Source of the DNA: Achromobacter sp. RTa
Lineage (GTDB): Bacteria; Pseudomonadota; Gammaproteobacteria; Burkholderiales; Burkholderiaceae_B
Length of the DNA: 64,000 nt
Assembly: GCF_000757485.1 (NCBI RefSeq)
Contig: NZ_JPYO01000042.1
Coordinates: 457,954 to 521,953 of the forward strand
Direction: 5' to 3'
Every line of letters starts with the position of its first letter. Position 1 is the first letter of the stretch. This document shows, piece after piece, positions 42,051-51,716 of the stretch. The notes beneath the pieces were generated by a model that did not search any database, was not told the origin of the DNA, and was given only the letters and a program-made list of their open reading frames with translations. The translations under genes were made by a program, and so were the position numbers.

Positions 42051-43946
42051 TCAAGGCAGGCGGTATTTCTCCTCGCGGTACGCCCAGCTCGCCCACAGCG
42101 CGTGGGCCAGGGCCTCTTCCGTGAGCTTCGGATCCGCGGGCGCCACTGGCTCGTAGACTTCGTCGCGGCCCACCGGCGCCGCCTCGTACCGGAACTCCCT
42201 GGGCGGCTTGGACGGCTCCAGCACCAGCAGCTTGTCGCCCTGCAGGTAGCCGAAGTTGTCCGCGTACTGCATCATCGCCCGGTTCGGATCGCGCTGCGTC
42301 AGGTCCGCCCCCAGCATCGGATTCACGTTGTCCAGGCCGATCAACGACAACAGGGTGGGCGCCATGTCGATCTGGCTGACCAGGCGGTCGTCCTGGCGGG
42401 GCTCGATCCCGGCCCCCAGGATCAGCGCCGGGATCTGGAAATGCCGCACCGGCACCGGGATCGAGCCATAGACCCGCGAATCGTGGTCGGCGATCACCAG
42501 GAACACCGTGTTGTTCCAATAGGGCGCCTTCCTGGCCTTGTCGAAGAACTGGCCGAGCGCCCAATCCGCGTAGCGCACGGTGTTGTCCACCGATGCCGGA
42601 TCCCCCACGGGCGTGATGCGCCCGGCCGGGTACTCCCAGGGCGAGTGGTTGGTGACCGAGAACGCCAGCGTGAACACCGGCTTGTCGCCGTCGGCGCGCA
42701 GCAGACGATCCACCTGGTTGAACATGTCTTCATCCGATGCGCCCCACGATCCCTCGAAGACCGGATCCACGAACTTGGGACGATCCACGATCTCGTCGAA
42801 GCCGTTGCCCAGGAAGAACGCGCGCATATTGTCGAAATGCGATTCTCCGCCGTAAACGAAGCGTGAATGGTAGCCGTGCTTGCCAAGCAACTGCGCCAGC
42901 GTGAAGAAGCCGGTCTGCGAGCGCGGCAGCTTCACGACGGCGTCGGCCACGCTGGGCAGAAAGCCCGCGGTGACGGCTTCGATGCCCCGCACCGAGCGGG
43001 TGCCCGTCGCGTAGGCGCGGTGGAACATCCAGCCTTCCTTGCCCAGCCGGTCGATGTTGGGCGTCAGGTCGCGCCCGCCCAGGCTGCCCACGTACTGGGC
43101 GCCCAGGCTTTCCTGCAGGATGATCACCACGTTCAGGGGCTTGTCCCGCCGCACCGTGGCCTTCTGCTCGTGCAGGCTGGGATAGCGCGCATCCAGCGGC
43201 GCGCCCGCCATGCCAGCCTTCTCCCGCACGATGGCGTTCATTTCGTCCACCGCCATCTTGGGGTACATCGCGGCGGACGAGCGTTCGTCGCGCATGCGAT
43301 AGGCCGCGTCGAACACGCTATACAGCGAGTTCAGGGCCAGCGCATTGACCATTGCATCGGAACTGAACGCAACCTTGGCGGGATTGATCGGCCGATGCTC
43401 CAGCGTGCCGCGCGCGCCCAGGAAAACCAGCGCCAGGATCACCAGCGAGGCGAGCGGCCGCTTCCACCACGCCATGAAGGGATCGCGCGCCCGGGTCGGG
43501 AACATCCTGACCGACATCCATGCGGCCACCGCCAGCACCACGAAAGCGGCCAGCAGCACGCCCTTGTAGCCCTGCCACAGCATGGACCCGACTTCCTTGG
43601 GGTTGAGCAGGTAGATGAAATACAGGCGATTCGGCCGCGTATCGTATTCCGCGATGAACTGCGGCGTGGAAACCTCCAGCAGCACATACAGCATCCACCA
43701 CGCCCGGAACCACCAGGCGGTGATGCGGGCGGCCAGCGGCCGGTGCCCGAACCAGGGCGAGAACACGGCCGGCAGCGCAATCACCATCGACAGCAGGCAG
43801 ACGTCGATGCGCAGGCCGCCCAACAGCAATGGGGCGAGCCCGCCCGCGGCTTCCACGCGATCCCACATCCAGAAGGCAAGGCCAAGGCGTGACAGCGTCA
43901 GCAGCGCCAGGACCGCGATGATGAACCGTAGTGTCAGGCGGCGCAT
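42051..43946 (-). CDS. LTA-synthase-family sulfatase (membrane phosphotransferase)
   Basis: The 631-residue protein has five predicted membrane helices in the first 200 residues. A periplasmic sulfatase-like domain follows: NVVIILQESLG with a metal-binding Glu, YATGTRSVRGIEA with the catalytic Thr, VYGGESHFDNM, and VIADHDSRVYG. Family members move phosphoglycerol or phosphoethanolamine groups onto envelope glycans. The exact substrate cannot be told. It lies alone, about 20 bases past its neighbour's start on the other side of a small gap. Confidence 0.87.
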   Translation of the reverse strand: MRRLTLRFIIAVLALLTLSRLGLAFWMWDRVEAAGGLAPLLLGGLRIDVCLLSMVIALPAVFSPWFGHRPLAARITAWWFRAWWMLYVLLEVSTPQFIAEYDTRPNRLYFIYLLNPKEVGSMLWQGYKGVLLAAFVVLAVAAWMSVRMFPTRARDPFMAWWKRPLASLVILALVFLGARGTLEHRPINPAKVAFSSDAMVNALALNSLYSVFDAAYRMRDERSSAAMYPKMAVDEMNAIVREKAGMAGAPLDARYPSLHEQKATVRRDKPLNVVIILQESLGAQYVGSLGGRDLTPNIDRLGKEGWMFHRAYATGTRSVRGIEAVTAGFLPSVADAVVKLPRSQTGFFTLAQLLGKHGYHSRFVYGGESHFDNMRAFFLGNGFDEIVDRPKFVDPVFEGSWGASDEDMFNQVDRLLRADGDKPVFTLAFSVTNHSPWEYPAGRITPVGDPASVDNTVRYADWALGQFFDKARKAPYWNNTVFLVIADHDSRVYGSIPVPVRHFQIPALILGAGIEPRQDDRLVSQIDMAPTLLSLIGLDNVNPMLGADLTQRDPNRAMMQYADNFGYLQGDKLLVLEPSKPPREFRYEAAPVGRDEVYEPVAPADPKLTEEALAHALWASWAYREEKYRLP

Positions 43947-44092
43947 GCATCCGCCTCCTGCCGGCCCTGGGGCGCCTGCTCAATGGAAATAACGTTACTG
44001 TGTGTACCGAGCAGAACCATGCCGCCTCGTCGTCGAAAAAAAGAAAACGGGCAAGATTAACGCGGTTTGGCGCGGCCTACCCGCATGCTGCC

Positions 44093-44821
44093 CTATTGCG
44101 CGCGCCGCAGGCGTTCGCGGCTGTTGCTCAGGTGCGTGCGCATGGCGGCGCGCGCGCCTTCCGCGTCCTGGCGCAGGATGGCGCTGTAGATGTCCTCGTG
44201 CTCGAGGTTCACGCGCGCCAGATAGGCCGCGCGGTCTTCATGGGCGAACTTCGCGGAATTGATGCGGGTGCGCGGGATGATGGCCGAGCCCAGGTGCGAC
44301 ATGAGGTCCGCGAAATAGCGGTTGTCCGTGGATTGGGCGATCAGCAGATGGAACTGGAAGTCCGGCGTGACCGTGTCTCCGCCGCTTTCCAGGGCGCCCT
44401 TGAACGCGTCCAGCGCCTTGCGCATTTCCTGCAACTGCGTTTCCGTGCGCCTGCCGGCGGCCAGGCTAGCGGCTTCGCTTTCCAGGCAGATGCGCAGCTC
44501 CAGCAGCACCAGCACGTCGCGCACGGTGGCGATGTCGGCCGGGTCCACCCGGAAATCGCCGCCGCCGCTGGGTTCCAGCGCATAGGTGCCCACGCCGTGA
44601 TGGGTTTCGACCAGGCCCGAGGCCTGTAGCCGAGACAGGGCCTCGCGCACGACGGTGCGGCTCACGCCGAACTGCCGCATGATTTCGGATTCGGTCGGGA
44701 GCTTGTCCCCGGGCCGGATGTCACCGCCGCGTATGCGTTCGGAAAAGCTTTCGACCAGGCCCTGGGCCAGGTTCCGGGGACGACGCTGCGGCAAGACGGG
44801 GGATTCGGCGAGAGCGTTCAT
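44093..44821 (-). CDS. FadR/GntR-family transcriptional regulator (FCD domain)
   Basis: The protein has 242 residues from the ATG at 44821. A GTG at 44845 would add 8 residues, and neither has a clear ribosome-binding site. The N-terminal winged helix (PGDKLPTESEIMRQFGVSRTVVREALSRL) is followed by a helical FCD ligand domain (about 90-230) with the metal-site His residues in DFQFHLLIAQ and HLGSAI. Such regulators usually control sugar-acid or organic-acid genes. No clear target lies beside it. Confidence 0.86.
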   Translation of the reverse strand: MNALAESPVLPQRRPRNLAQGLVESFSERIRGGDIRPGDKLPTESEIMRQFGVSRTVVREALSRLQASGLVETHHGVGTYALEPSGGGDFRVDPADIATVRDVLVLLELRICLESEAASLAAGRRTETQLQEMRKALDAFKGALESGGDTVTPDFQFHLLIAQSTDNRYFADLMSHLGSAIIPRTRINSAKFAHEDRAAYLARVNLEHEDIYSAILRQDAEGARAAMRTHLSNSRERLRRAQ

Positions 44822-44912
44822 CAGAGGGTCCGAAAGCGGTTGCACAAGGCGAGACGCTGAAAACTCGCGCCTGTCGATTATACGGGCGGCAGGTTATACG
44901 ACGACATACCAC

Positions 44913-45701
44913 TCAGGCCCGTTTCCTGGCGCCCGCAGCCTGGCCGGCGCCCTCGCCGCGGCAGCGGCGGCGCCCGGCCCGCGAGCCGCCCGGATGGGCC
45001 ACGATCAGGGGATAGAAGAACAGCGCCGCCAGGAGCCACAGCAAGGCCGCCGACCAGAGCGTCTGGCTCAGGAAATGGGCGCCCTGCAGGATGCGGACGA
45101 TAGAGAAGCCCGCCCCTGCGGCAATGCCGATGGCCAACCCTGCCCAACGCCATGCGGGTCGCCCCAACGCCCAGCCCGCGAAATACAGGGTCAGCATGGA
45201 ATAGCCCGCGCCGGCATGGCCGCTGGGCAAGGCGCCCCCGGCCCGGGCGCGCGCCCAGGTCCACCAATGCAGGGGATAAGGGGTATAGCCGCCCAGCGTA
45301 TCCAGGTCGTAGGGGCGGGGCAGCGTCGTATGGTGTTTCAACTGGGTCACCAGCACCTGCCCGGCCAGACAGGTCGCCGCAACGGCCAGGGCGGGCCCGC
45401 GCCAGGGCCTCCAGGCGGGTATGCGGTAGCTGGCCGCCGCCACGCCCACGGACGCGAGCGCAATGCCAATGGGCAGGGCCAGCACCATGCGATGGCCAAT
45501 CAGGTCGAGCCAGCGGCTCGCCCGCAGGGGGAAGTCATCCAGGGCTGTGTCGAACAGTGCTTGCGCGATGCGCAGGTCCAGCCCGAAGGCATTGGCCCAC
45601 CAGGCCAGACAGGCCAGGACGAGCGTCACCGCGATGACATGGCTGCATAGGTATGAGGCGGCCGTCGGCTTCCGAAGCTCGGACGACGATAGGGGCGGCA
45701 T
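44913..45701 (-). CDS. PAP2-family membrane phosphatase
   Basis: The 262-residue protein has about six membrane helices and the acid-phosphatase motifs KHHTTLPRP (KxxxxxxRP), LPSGHAGAGY (PSGH) and RILQGAHFLSQ. Relatives dephosphorylate undecaprenyl pyrophosphate, phosphatidic acid or lipid A. Its place beside a two-component system and near envelope genes fits a lipid-modifying role, but the substrate is open. Confidence 0.86.
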   Translation of the reverse strand: MPPLSSSELRKPTAASYLCSHVIAVTLVLACLAWWANAFGLDLRIAQALFDTALDDFPLRASRWLDLIGHRMVLALPIGIALASVGVAAASYRIPAWRPWRGPALAVAATCLAGQVLVTQLKHHTTLPRPYDLDTLGGYTPYPLHWWTWARARAGGALPSGHAGAGYSMLTLYFAGWALGRPAWRWAGLAIGIAAGAGFSIVRILQGAHFLSQTLWSAALLWLLAALFFYPLIVAHPGGSRAGRRRCRGEGAGQAAGARKRA

Positions 45702-45765
45702 GGTCGATGGACAAGAGGCGCGTCGGGCAAAGGCAGAGCCTAAACCGCGGACAGTCGAAATTTCG

Positions 45766-47112
45766 TCAAATTCGGGTTTGCGCGTCCGCCGCCGACGCAG
45801 CGCCGCCTTCGAAGCTCAGCGTGAAATGGGTGCCCCTGGCCTCGCCTTCCCGGGAAGAAACCACGGTCAGAGACCAGCCCTGCATGTCGCAAACGCGCTT
45901 GGCAATGGCCAGGCCCAGCCCTCGGGCCGCCTCGTCGGCCGCCCCCGTGCTGGAATCCCGCATGCGGCCGCTGTAGTAGCGGCGGAACAGGAACGGCAGG
46001 TCTTCGGCGGCGATGCCCTTGCCGTCGTCGCCAAGCTCCAGCCCGCCGTCGGCGGCCAGGCGAGCCGTCAGCGTCGCCGGCGCGGCGTGCTCGACCGCAT
46101 TGCGGACGAGGTTGCGCAGCACCGTCAGCAGGGCGTAGCGGTCCAGGGTGCGGACGTGCCCGGCCTGGATCTGGTTGTCGAACCGCAGTTTCGCCTGCTC
46201 GGCCGTGGCCTCGTAGCCCCGCCAGGCGTCTTCCATGCAGGCGGAAAGATCCACGGGCTCCGGCGGGCGCAGTTGATCGCGCGCCATGGCGCGGGCGCTC
46301 TCCAGGCTGACGATGACGTCGTCCACGTTGTCCACCACGCGGGCAAGGCGTTCGCGCTGGTCCGGCGTCAGCGACTGGGTCAGCAGCATCAATTCGCTGT
46401 CCGAACGGATCGCGGCCAGGGGCGTGCGCACTTCGTGGCTCAGGTTGCCCGCGAATTCGCGTTCGCGGGCGATCGACCTGTCTACCTGATTCTGCACCCG
46501 GTTGAATGCCTCGATCAGCCGGCCGGCCTCGTCGTCGCGCGTCACCGCCATGTCGGGCGAGCCGGGCGCCCAGGTCGCCAGCCGGTCCGTCAGGTCCAGC
46601 AGCGGGCCGACCGCCACGGCCGCGACGCGCCGCGACAGCGCGTAGGCTCCCACCACGCAGATGGCGCCCACGCCCAGCACGATCAGGCCGAAGTCATGGA
46701 CCCGCTCTTCGTTGTCGGTGGCGTCATACAGCAGGTACACCTTGCTGCGGCCGGCATCGGCCACCATGACGTGCCAGGTGTAGGCGCCCGGCTCGATCAG
46801 GTGCAGGCCGCTGTCCAGGGCCAGGATTTCGTCCGGAATGCCCGCGGGCCGGTTGCCGTCCACGCTGACCCAGGCACGCATCGAACCGCCCAGTTCGCGC
46901 ACGCCCTCGCGAGGCAGGAAGCCATCGCTGACGCGCGCGTGCTGCACAAGCCGGTCCATCTCGGTATTCAGGATGTCGTTGACCAGATCGTCTTCCATCT
47001 GGTCGAAGGTCAGGTAGGCCAGCAAGGCGAGCGCCGTCACGAACAACGCCACCGTTCCCGTCAGCGCCCACACCACGCGCTGGGTCAGGGTGCCGCCCGA
47101 CGCGACCGTCAT
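45766..47112 (-). CDS. Sensor histidine kinase
   Basis: The protein has 448 residues. Two membrane helices (about 14-36 and 150-170) enclose a periplasmic sensor of about 115 residues. A HAMP domain, a HisKA domain with NLSHEVRTPLAA (phospho-His) and a HATPase domain (LRNLVRNAVEHA, DDGKGI, GLGLAIAKR) follow. Its start overlaps the response-regulator stop by 4 bases. The signal is unknown. Confidence 0.93.
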   Translation of the reverse strand: MTVASGGTLTQRVVWALTGTVALFVTALALLAYLTFDQMEDDLVNDILNTEMDRLVQHARVSDGFLPREGVRELGGSMRAWVSVDGNRPAGIPDEILALDSGLHLIEPGAYTWHVMVADAGRSKVYLLYDATDNEERVHDFGLIVLGVGAICVVGAYALSRRVAAVAVGPLLDLTDRLATWAPGSPDMAVTRDDEAGRLIEAFNRVQNQVDRSIAREREFAGNLSHEVRTPLAAIRSDSELMLLTQSLTPDQRERLARVVDNVDDVIVSLESARAMARDQLRPPEPVDLSACMEDAWRGYEATAEQAKLRFDNQIQAGHVRTLDRYALLTVLRNLVRNAVEHAAPATLTARLAADGGLELGDDGKGIAAEDLPFLFRRYYSGRMRDSSTGAADEAARGLGLAIAKRVCDMQGWSLTVVSSREGEARGTHFTLSFEGGAASAADAQTRI

Positions 47113-47825
47113 GGCGCCGCCCCGCCGTCCAGGGACAGGCGCCAGCCGGTCCCGTGTATGGTCTCGATGCCGTCGAAGCCGGCGTCGGCAAGCGCTCGGC
47201 GCAACAGATGCACCTGGCTGCGCAGCGCGTCCGAGGATGGCGGCTCATTGCCCCAGAGCACCGATTCCAGTTCTTCGCGCGATACCACCCTGCCCGGATC
47301 CCGCAACAGGGCTTCGATGATGAGACAGGCCTTGCGCGTCAGGTGCACGGGGTTGCCGTTCACGGACACCGCGCGGCTGCGCGTGTCGTAGCGCAGGGGC
47401 CCGAAGGCGCGCACCGAATCCACGGTCGATCCCTTGGCCCGCTGGATCAGCGCGAGCAGGCGCGCTTCGACTTCGAGCAGCGCGAAAGGCTTGGTCAGGT
47501 AGTCGTCGGCGCCGTGCGAAAAACCGGCCAGCTTATCCTCCAGGCTGTCGCGCGCGGTCAGCATCAGCACCGGCACATCCAGCCGCCGCTCATTGCGCAG
47601 CGTGTGCAGCACGGCGTTGCCATCCATGCCCGGCAGGCCGATATCCAGGATCAGCGCGTCGAAACGCTGCTCCGCCAGCCGCTGCAGCGCCGCAGGCCCG
47701 GAATAGGCCGCATCGGGCAGGAAGCCTCGGGCCTCCAGAAAGGAGTACAGATTGCCCGAGATGACGGGATCATCCTCGACAATCAGGACCCTGCAATTCG
47801 CGCCCACCCCGGTACTGGCCGCCAT
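47109..47825 (-). CDS. OmpR/PhoB-family response regulator
   Basis: The 238-residue protein has a receiver domain (VLIVEDD, LILDIGLPGMDG with the phosphoryl Asp, LTARD, KPF) and a winged-helix DNA-binding domain (about 135-230; LTRKACLIIEALL, SEELE-like, VHLLRRAL). It is cotranscribed with the kinase downstream. The possible targets are the neighbouring PAP2, sulfatase and dehydrogenase genes, which is untested. Confidence 0.94.
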   Translation of the reverse strand: MAASTGVGANCRVLIVEDDPVISGNLYSFLEARGFLPDAAYSGPAALQRLAEQRFDALILDIGLPGMDGNAVLHTLRNERRLDVPVLMLTARDSLEDKLAGFSHGADDYLTKPFALLEVEARLLALIQRAKGSTVDSVRAFGPLRYDTRSRAVSVNGNPVHLTRKACLIIEALLRDPGRVVSREELESVLWGNEPPSSDALRSQVHLLRRALADAGFDGIETIHGTGWRLSLDGGAAP

Positions 47826-47836
47826 GGTCTGGTTCC

Positions 47837-49252
47837 CTATCCCTGCAGGACCTTGCCGGGATTCATGATCCCCTGCGGGTCGAGCGCCAGCTTGATCTTG
47901 CGCATCAAGGCCAATTCCACGGAACTCTTGTAGCGCGGCAGCTCGTCGCGCTTAAGCTGGCCCACGCCGTGTTCGGCGCTGATGGAGCCGTCATGGGCGT
48001 GCACGCTATCGTGCACCACCCCGTAGATCTCGCCTTGCAGCGCAAGCAATTCGGCCTCGGTCTGCCCCGGCGCATTGGCTACGTTGTAATGCAGGTTGCC
48101 GTCGCCCAGGTGGCCGAAGATCACGTGGCGCACGCCCGGGAAGCGCGCCTGCAGCAGGGCGTTCGTCTTGTGCACGAAGCCGGCGATGGAGGAAATGGGA
48201 ATGGACACGTCGTGCTTCACGGACTTGCCCAGCTCGGCCTCGGCCAGCGGGATGCTTTCGCGCAAATGCCACAAGGCCTTGCTTTGCGCCACGTTGGCGG
48301 CGATGGCCGCGTCGTTCACCAGCCCATCCTCGATGGCGGCGCCCAGCACGGCCTCGAAGCGTTCGCGCGCATGCGCTTCGCTTTCGCTGTCGGATAGTTC
48401 CAGCAGGGCGAACCAGGGCGAGGCCGCGGACTCGCCTTCGAACGGAAGGCGCTGCTGCGGGAACAGCCGCACGACCGCCTGCAGGCAGGCGCCGCTCATG
48501 AGTTCGAAGCCGGTCAGCGCGGCGCCGAAGCCCGAGCGGGCGCGCGACAGCAGCTCCACGGCGTTGTCTATGCTGTCCAGGGTCAGCAAGGCGGTGCAAG
48601 AGGCCACCGGCCGCGGGAACAGCTTCAGCGTGGCTGCCGTAATGATGCCCAGCGTTCCTTCGCTGCCGATGTACAGGTCGCGCAGGTCGTAGCCGGTATT
48701 GTCCTTGCGCAGGCCGCGCAGCCCGTTCCAGACCTCACCGTCCGCGGTCACGACTTCCAGCCCCAGCGTCAGGTCGCGCGTGTTGCCGTAGCGCAGCACC
48801 TGCGTGCCGCCGGCGTTGGTCGCGAGATTGCCGCCGATGGTGCAGCTGCCCTCCGCGGCCAGGCTCAGGGGAAACAGCCGGTCCGCCTGGGCCGCCGCCT
48901 CCTGCACGGCCTGCAGGATGCAGCCCGCCTCCACGGTAATGGTGTCGTTGGCGGTATCCAGGGCGCGCACGGCGGTCAGGCGGGCGGTGGACAGGACGAT
49001 CGCCGTGCCCGAACCGTCGGGCGTCGCGCCCCCGCACAGCCCCGTATTGCCGCCCTGCGGCACCAGCGGCGCGCCATGCCTGGCGCAGAGCCTGACCGCC
49101 GCCGCCACTTCCTCCGTGGAGCCAGGGCGGATCACCGCCAGCGCCGCGCCCCGGTAGCGGCGGCGCCAGTCGAGCACGTAGGATTCGGCGTCGGAGCCGG
49201 TCAGCACGTGGGATGGGCCCAGGAGGGCCTGCAGTTCGCTCAGCAAAGTCAT
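47837..49252 (-). CDS. FAD-binding oxidoreductase, GlcD/D-2-hydroxyacid dehydrogenase type
   Basis: The 471-residue protein has an FAD_binding_4 domain (PQGGNTGLCGGATP, EGSCTIGGNLATNAGG) and a C-terminal domain with the metal-site FGHLGDGNLHYNV and SAEHGVG motifs. Relatives oxidise D-lactate, D-2-hydroxyglutarate or glycolate. The substrate cannot be decided. It ends 11 bases upstream of the response-regulator start. Confidence 0.9.
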   Translation of the reverse strand: MTLLSELQALLGPSHVLTGSDAESYVLDWRRRYRGAALAVIRPGSTEEVAAAVRLCARHGAPLVPQGGNTGLCGGATPDGSGTAIVLSTARLTAVRALDTANDTITVEAGCILQAVQEAAAQADRLFPLSLAAEGSCTIGGNLATNAGGTQVLRYGNTRDLTLGLEVVTADGEVWNGLRGLRKDNTGYDLRDLYIGSEGTLGIITAATLKLFPRPVASCTALLTLDSIDNAVELLSRARSGFGAALTGFELMSGACLQAVVRLFPQQRLPFEGESAASPWFALLELSDSESEAHARERFEAVLGAAIEDGLVNDAAIAANVAQSKALWHLRESIPLAEAELGKSVKHDVSIPISSIAGFVHKTNALLQARFPGVRHVIFGHLGDGNLHYNVANAPGQTEAELLALQGEIYGVVHDSVHAHDGSISAEHGVGQLKRDELPRYKSSVELALMRKIKLALDPQGIMNPGKVLQG

Positions 49253-49345
49253 ATGCGCCGCACAAGTAAGGCCTGGTCGCGCCCAGGCGCCGGATCGGGG
49301 AGTGTGCGGCCTATTGTAGGGGCTGAAAGCCCCTGCGAGCCGCCC

Positions 49346-49975
49346 CTAGCCGACGGCCTGGTCCAGCCGCGCGCCCGTCAGGCCGGAGCAGAAGGCCCGC
49401 GAGGCGATGCGGTTCATCAGGAAAGCGCGGTCGATGCCGGCCGGGCCGGGCATTTCGGACAGCGCCCGATAGGCGCGGCGCAGGGCTTCGCCCCGGGTCG
49501 CGCCGCACACCAGCAGCCGCGTGCACGGCAGGCGGCGGTCCACGCAGCCGTCGATGCGGACTTCCAGCGCATGGCCGGCCACGGGTTCGCAGTCGGCGAC
49601 GGCCGCACCCGAATGCGGCTGCGCCTCAGCGCTGATCACGCGGAACACGCCGCTGCGGTCGTCCAGCGCGAAAGCCACCGTGCCCATGCCCTGCCAGCCA
49701 TGGTCGCGCGCCACATCGGCGGCGACGGTGCGCAGGGCATTCTCGACGGAAACCGGCAAATGCGGCGCCGGACATTCGGCGACCAGGACCCGGGCCTCGC
49801 GCCAGACGCAGCGCTCCCAGGCGCGGCCCGTGGACAGGCGGCCCGATTCGGAGATGAACACATGGATATCGAGCCGGCGCTCGCGGCCCGCGGCAGGGCC
49901 GGCATAGTCCGTGGGGGGGCCCCGCCGGCTGGTGGCGCCTCCCGATGACATGACAGTAGAAACTTTGGCTCCCAT
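49346..49975 (-). CDS. Degenerate biotin-carboxylase-like protein
   Basis: The protein has 209 residues starting MGAKVSTVM with a strong GGAGGGG ribosome-binding site. Residues about 38-200 align in pattern with the second half of biotin carboxylase (RRLDIHVFIS, AWERCVWREARVLVAECPAP, MGTVAFALDDRSGVF, GHALEVRIDG, LLVCGATRGEALRRAYRAL). The ATP-grasp catalytic Glu/Asn motif EMNxRxQVEH is replaced by SAEAQPHSG, and the N-terminal half is missing. It cannot be a working carboxylase. A domesticated binding protein or decaying gene is likely. Confidence 0.6.
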   Translation of the reverse strand: MGAKVSTVMSSGGATSRRGPPTDYAGPAAGRERRLDIHVFISESGRLSTGRAWERCVWREARVLVAECPAPHLPVSVENALRTVAADVARDHGWQGMGTVAFALDDRSGVFRVISAEAQPHSGAAVADCEPVAGHALEVRIDGCVDRRLPCTRLLVCGATRGEALRRAYRALSEMPGPAGIDRAFLMNRIASRAFCSGLTGARLDQAVG

Positions 49976-50317
49976 GGCCCCTCCCGGTCTTTCTGCTTGC
50001 ATAGCAAGCGTATCACCTTCGAGTGCCGAGCAAGTTCCATGCCATGCGCCGCCCTGGGTGGAAGGCCGTCCGCCGGGGCCGGCGGGCGCACCGGAACGAG
50101 GCGGCATGCCCCGCCTCGCGCACCAGGCGGGGGCGATACCGCGCGGACGCGGCGGCCCGGCGGCAAATGCCCTACGCCATCCGCCGGATGAAGGACGACC
50201 TCCGATGGGGGATAATTTCGCCTTGGCCCTTCGCCAGGCGCGCATTGACACACGGGTTTACCATTCATTAAACCCAGCGAGAACCCGCGCTGTAACCTCT
50301 TACCAAATGGAACCGCC
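49976..50317. promoter_or_regulatory. pgm promoter region
   Basis: The only gene-like feature here is the promoter: TTGACA (50245-50250), a 17-base spacer and TTAAAC (50268-50273). A perfect inverted repeat GGGTTTA (50254-50260)/TAAACCC (50269-50275) overlaps it and may be an operator. A second dyad, GCTTGC-ATA-GCAAGC, lies at 49996-50010. The rest shows nothing I can name. Confidence 0.5.
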
Positions 50318-51709
50318 GTGGGCAACAACACGCAATTTCCCGCCGCTGTCTTCAAGGCCTATGACATCCGCGGCACCGTGCCGGACCTGATCGACGCCCG
50401 CTTCGCCCGCGCGCTGGGCGCGGCGCTGGCTGCCCGCGCGCGCGAACAGGGCGTGCAGACGCTGGTCGTCGGCCGCGACGGCCGCCTGAGCAGCGAAATG
50501 CTGTCGGTGGCTCTGCAGGAGGGCATGCTGGAAGGCGGCGTGGATACCCTGGACATCGGGATGGTGCCCACCCCCCTGGTCTATTTCGCCGCCAACGTCA
50601 TGCAGACCGGCTCGGGCGTGGCGATCACCGGCAGCCACAACCCGCCCAAATACAACGGCTTCAAGATGATGATGGGCGGGCGCGCCCTCTATGGCGACGA
50701 CGTGCAGGCCCTGGCCGCCGCCATGAACGGCCCCGCGCCTGCCGCGGCGGTCCGCACCGGCACGCGCCGCCAGTTGGACCTGGTGGCGGCCTATGTCGCC
50801 CGCGTGGCCTCGGGCGTCAAGCTGGCGCGGCCCATGAAGATCGCCATCGATTGCGGCAATGGCGTGGCCGGCGCCGTCGCGCCCGCGCTCTTCCGCGCCC
50901 TGGGCTGCGAGGTCACCGAACTGTTCTGCGAGGTGGATGGCAACTTCCCCAACCACCATCCCGATCCCGCCGAACCCAAGAACCTGCAGGACCTGATCAA
51001 GTGCGTGGCCGAGACCGACTGCGAACTGGGCCTGGCGTTCGACGGCGACGGCGACCGCCTGGGCGTGGTCACGAAGTCCGGCCAGATCGTCTGGCCCGAC
51101 CGCCAGCTGGTGCTGTTCGCCCGCGACGTACTCGAGCGCAATCCCGGCGCCACCATCATCTACGACGTGAAGTGCAGCCGCCACGTCGGCCTCTCGATCG
51201 AAGCGGCCGGCGGCGTCCCGCTCATGTGGAAAACCGGCCATTCGCTGGTGAAGGCCAAGCTGGCAGAGACCGGCGCTCCACTTGCCGGCGAGATGAGCGG
51301 CCACATCTTCTTCAAGGAGCGCTGGTACGGCTTCGACGACGGGCTCTACACGGGCGCCCGCCTGCTGGAGATCGTGTCGCGCGCGGCGGACCCCTGCGCC
51401 ATGCTGGAAGCCCTGCCGCAGGACGTCTCGACGCCGGAGCTCAAGCTCGAAATGGAGGAAGGCCAGCCTTTCACCCTGGTCCAGGCCCTGCAGGACCAGG
51501 GGCAATTCCCCGGTGCGAAGCGCGTCATCACCATCGACGGCGTGCGCGCGGAATACCCGGACGGTTTCGGCCTGGCGCGCCCCTCGAACACCACGCCCGT
51601 CGTCGTGCTGCGCTTCGAAGCGCAGACGGCCGAGGCGCTGGAACGCATCCAGGCCGACTTCCGCCGTGAACTGAGCAAGCTCGCTCCGCAAGCCAATCTG
51701 CCTTTCTAG
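50318..51709 (+). CDS. manB: Phosphomannomutase/phosphoglucomutase
   Basis: The 463-residue enzyme of the alpha-D-phosphohexomutase family makes mannose 1-phosphate or glucose 1-phosphate for surface glycans. Visible are the phosphoserine loop VAITGSHNPPKYNGFKMM, the metal loop FDGDGDRLGV and the sugar-binding GEMSGHIFF. The GTG start has GGAA upstream; a nearby ATG is out of frame. It is followed 7 bases later by pgi. Confidence 0.94.
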   Translation: MGNNTQFPAAVFKAYDIRGTVPDLIDARFARALGAALAARAREQGVQTLVVGRDGRLSSEMLSVALQEGMLEGGVDTLDIGMVPTPLVYFAANVMQTGSGVAITGSHNPPKYNGFKMMMGGRALYGDDVQALAAAMNGPAPAAAVRTGTRRQLDLVAAYVARVASGVKLARPMKIAIDCGNGVAGAVAPALFRALGCEVTELFCEVDGNFPNHHPDPAEPKNLQDLIKCVAETDCELGLAFDGDGDRLGVVTKSGQIVWPDRQLVLFARDVLERNPGATIIYDVKCSRHVGLSIEAAGGVPLMWKTGHSLVKAKLAETGAPLAGEMSGHIFFKERWYGFDDGLYTGARLLEIVSRAADPCAMLEALPQDVSTPELKLEMEEGQPFTLVQALQDQGQFPGAKRVITIDGVRAEYPDGFGLARPSNTTPVVVLRFEAQTAEALERIQADFRRELSKLAPQANLPF

Positions 51710-51716
51710 ACTGCCC

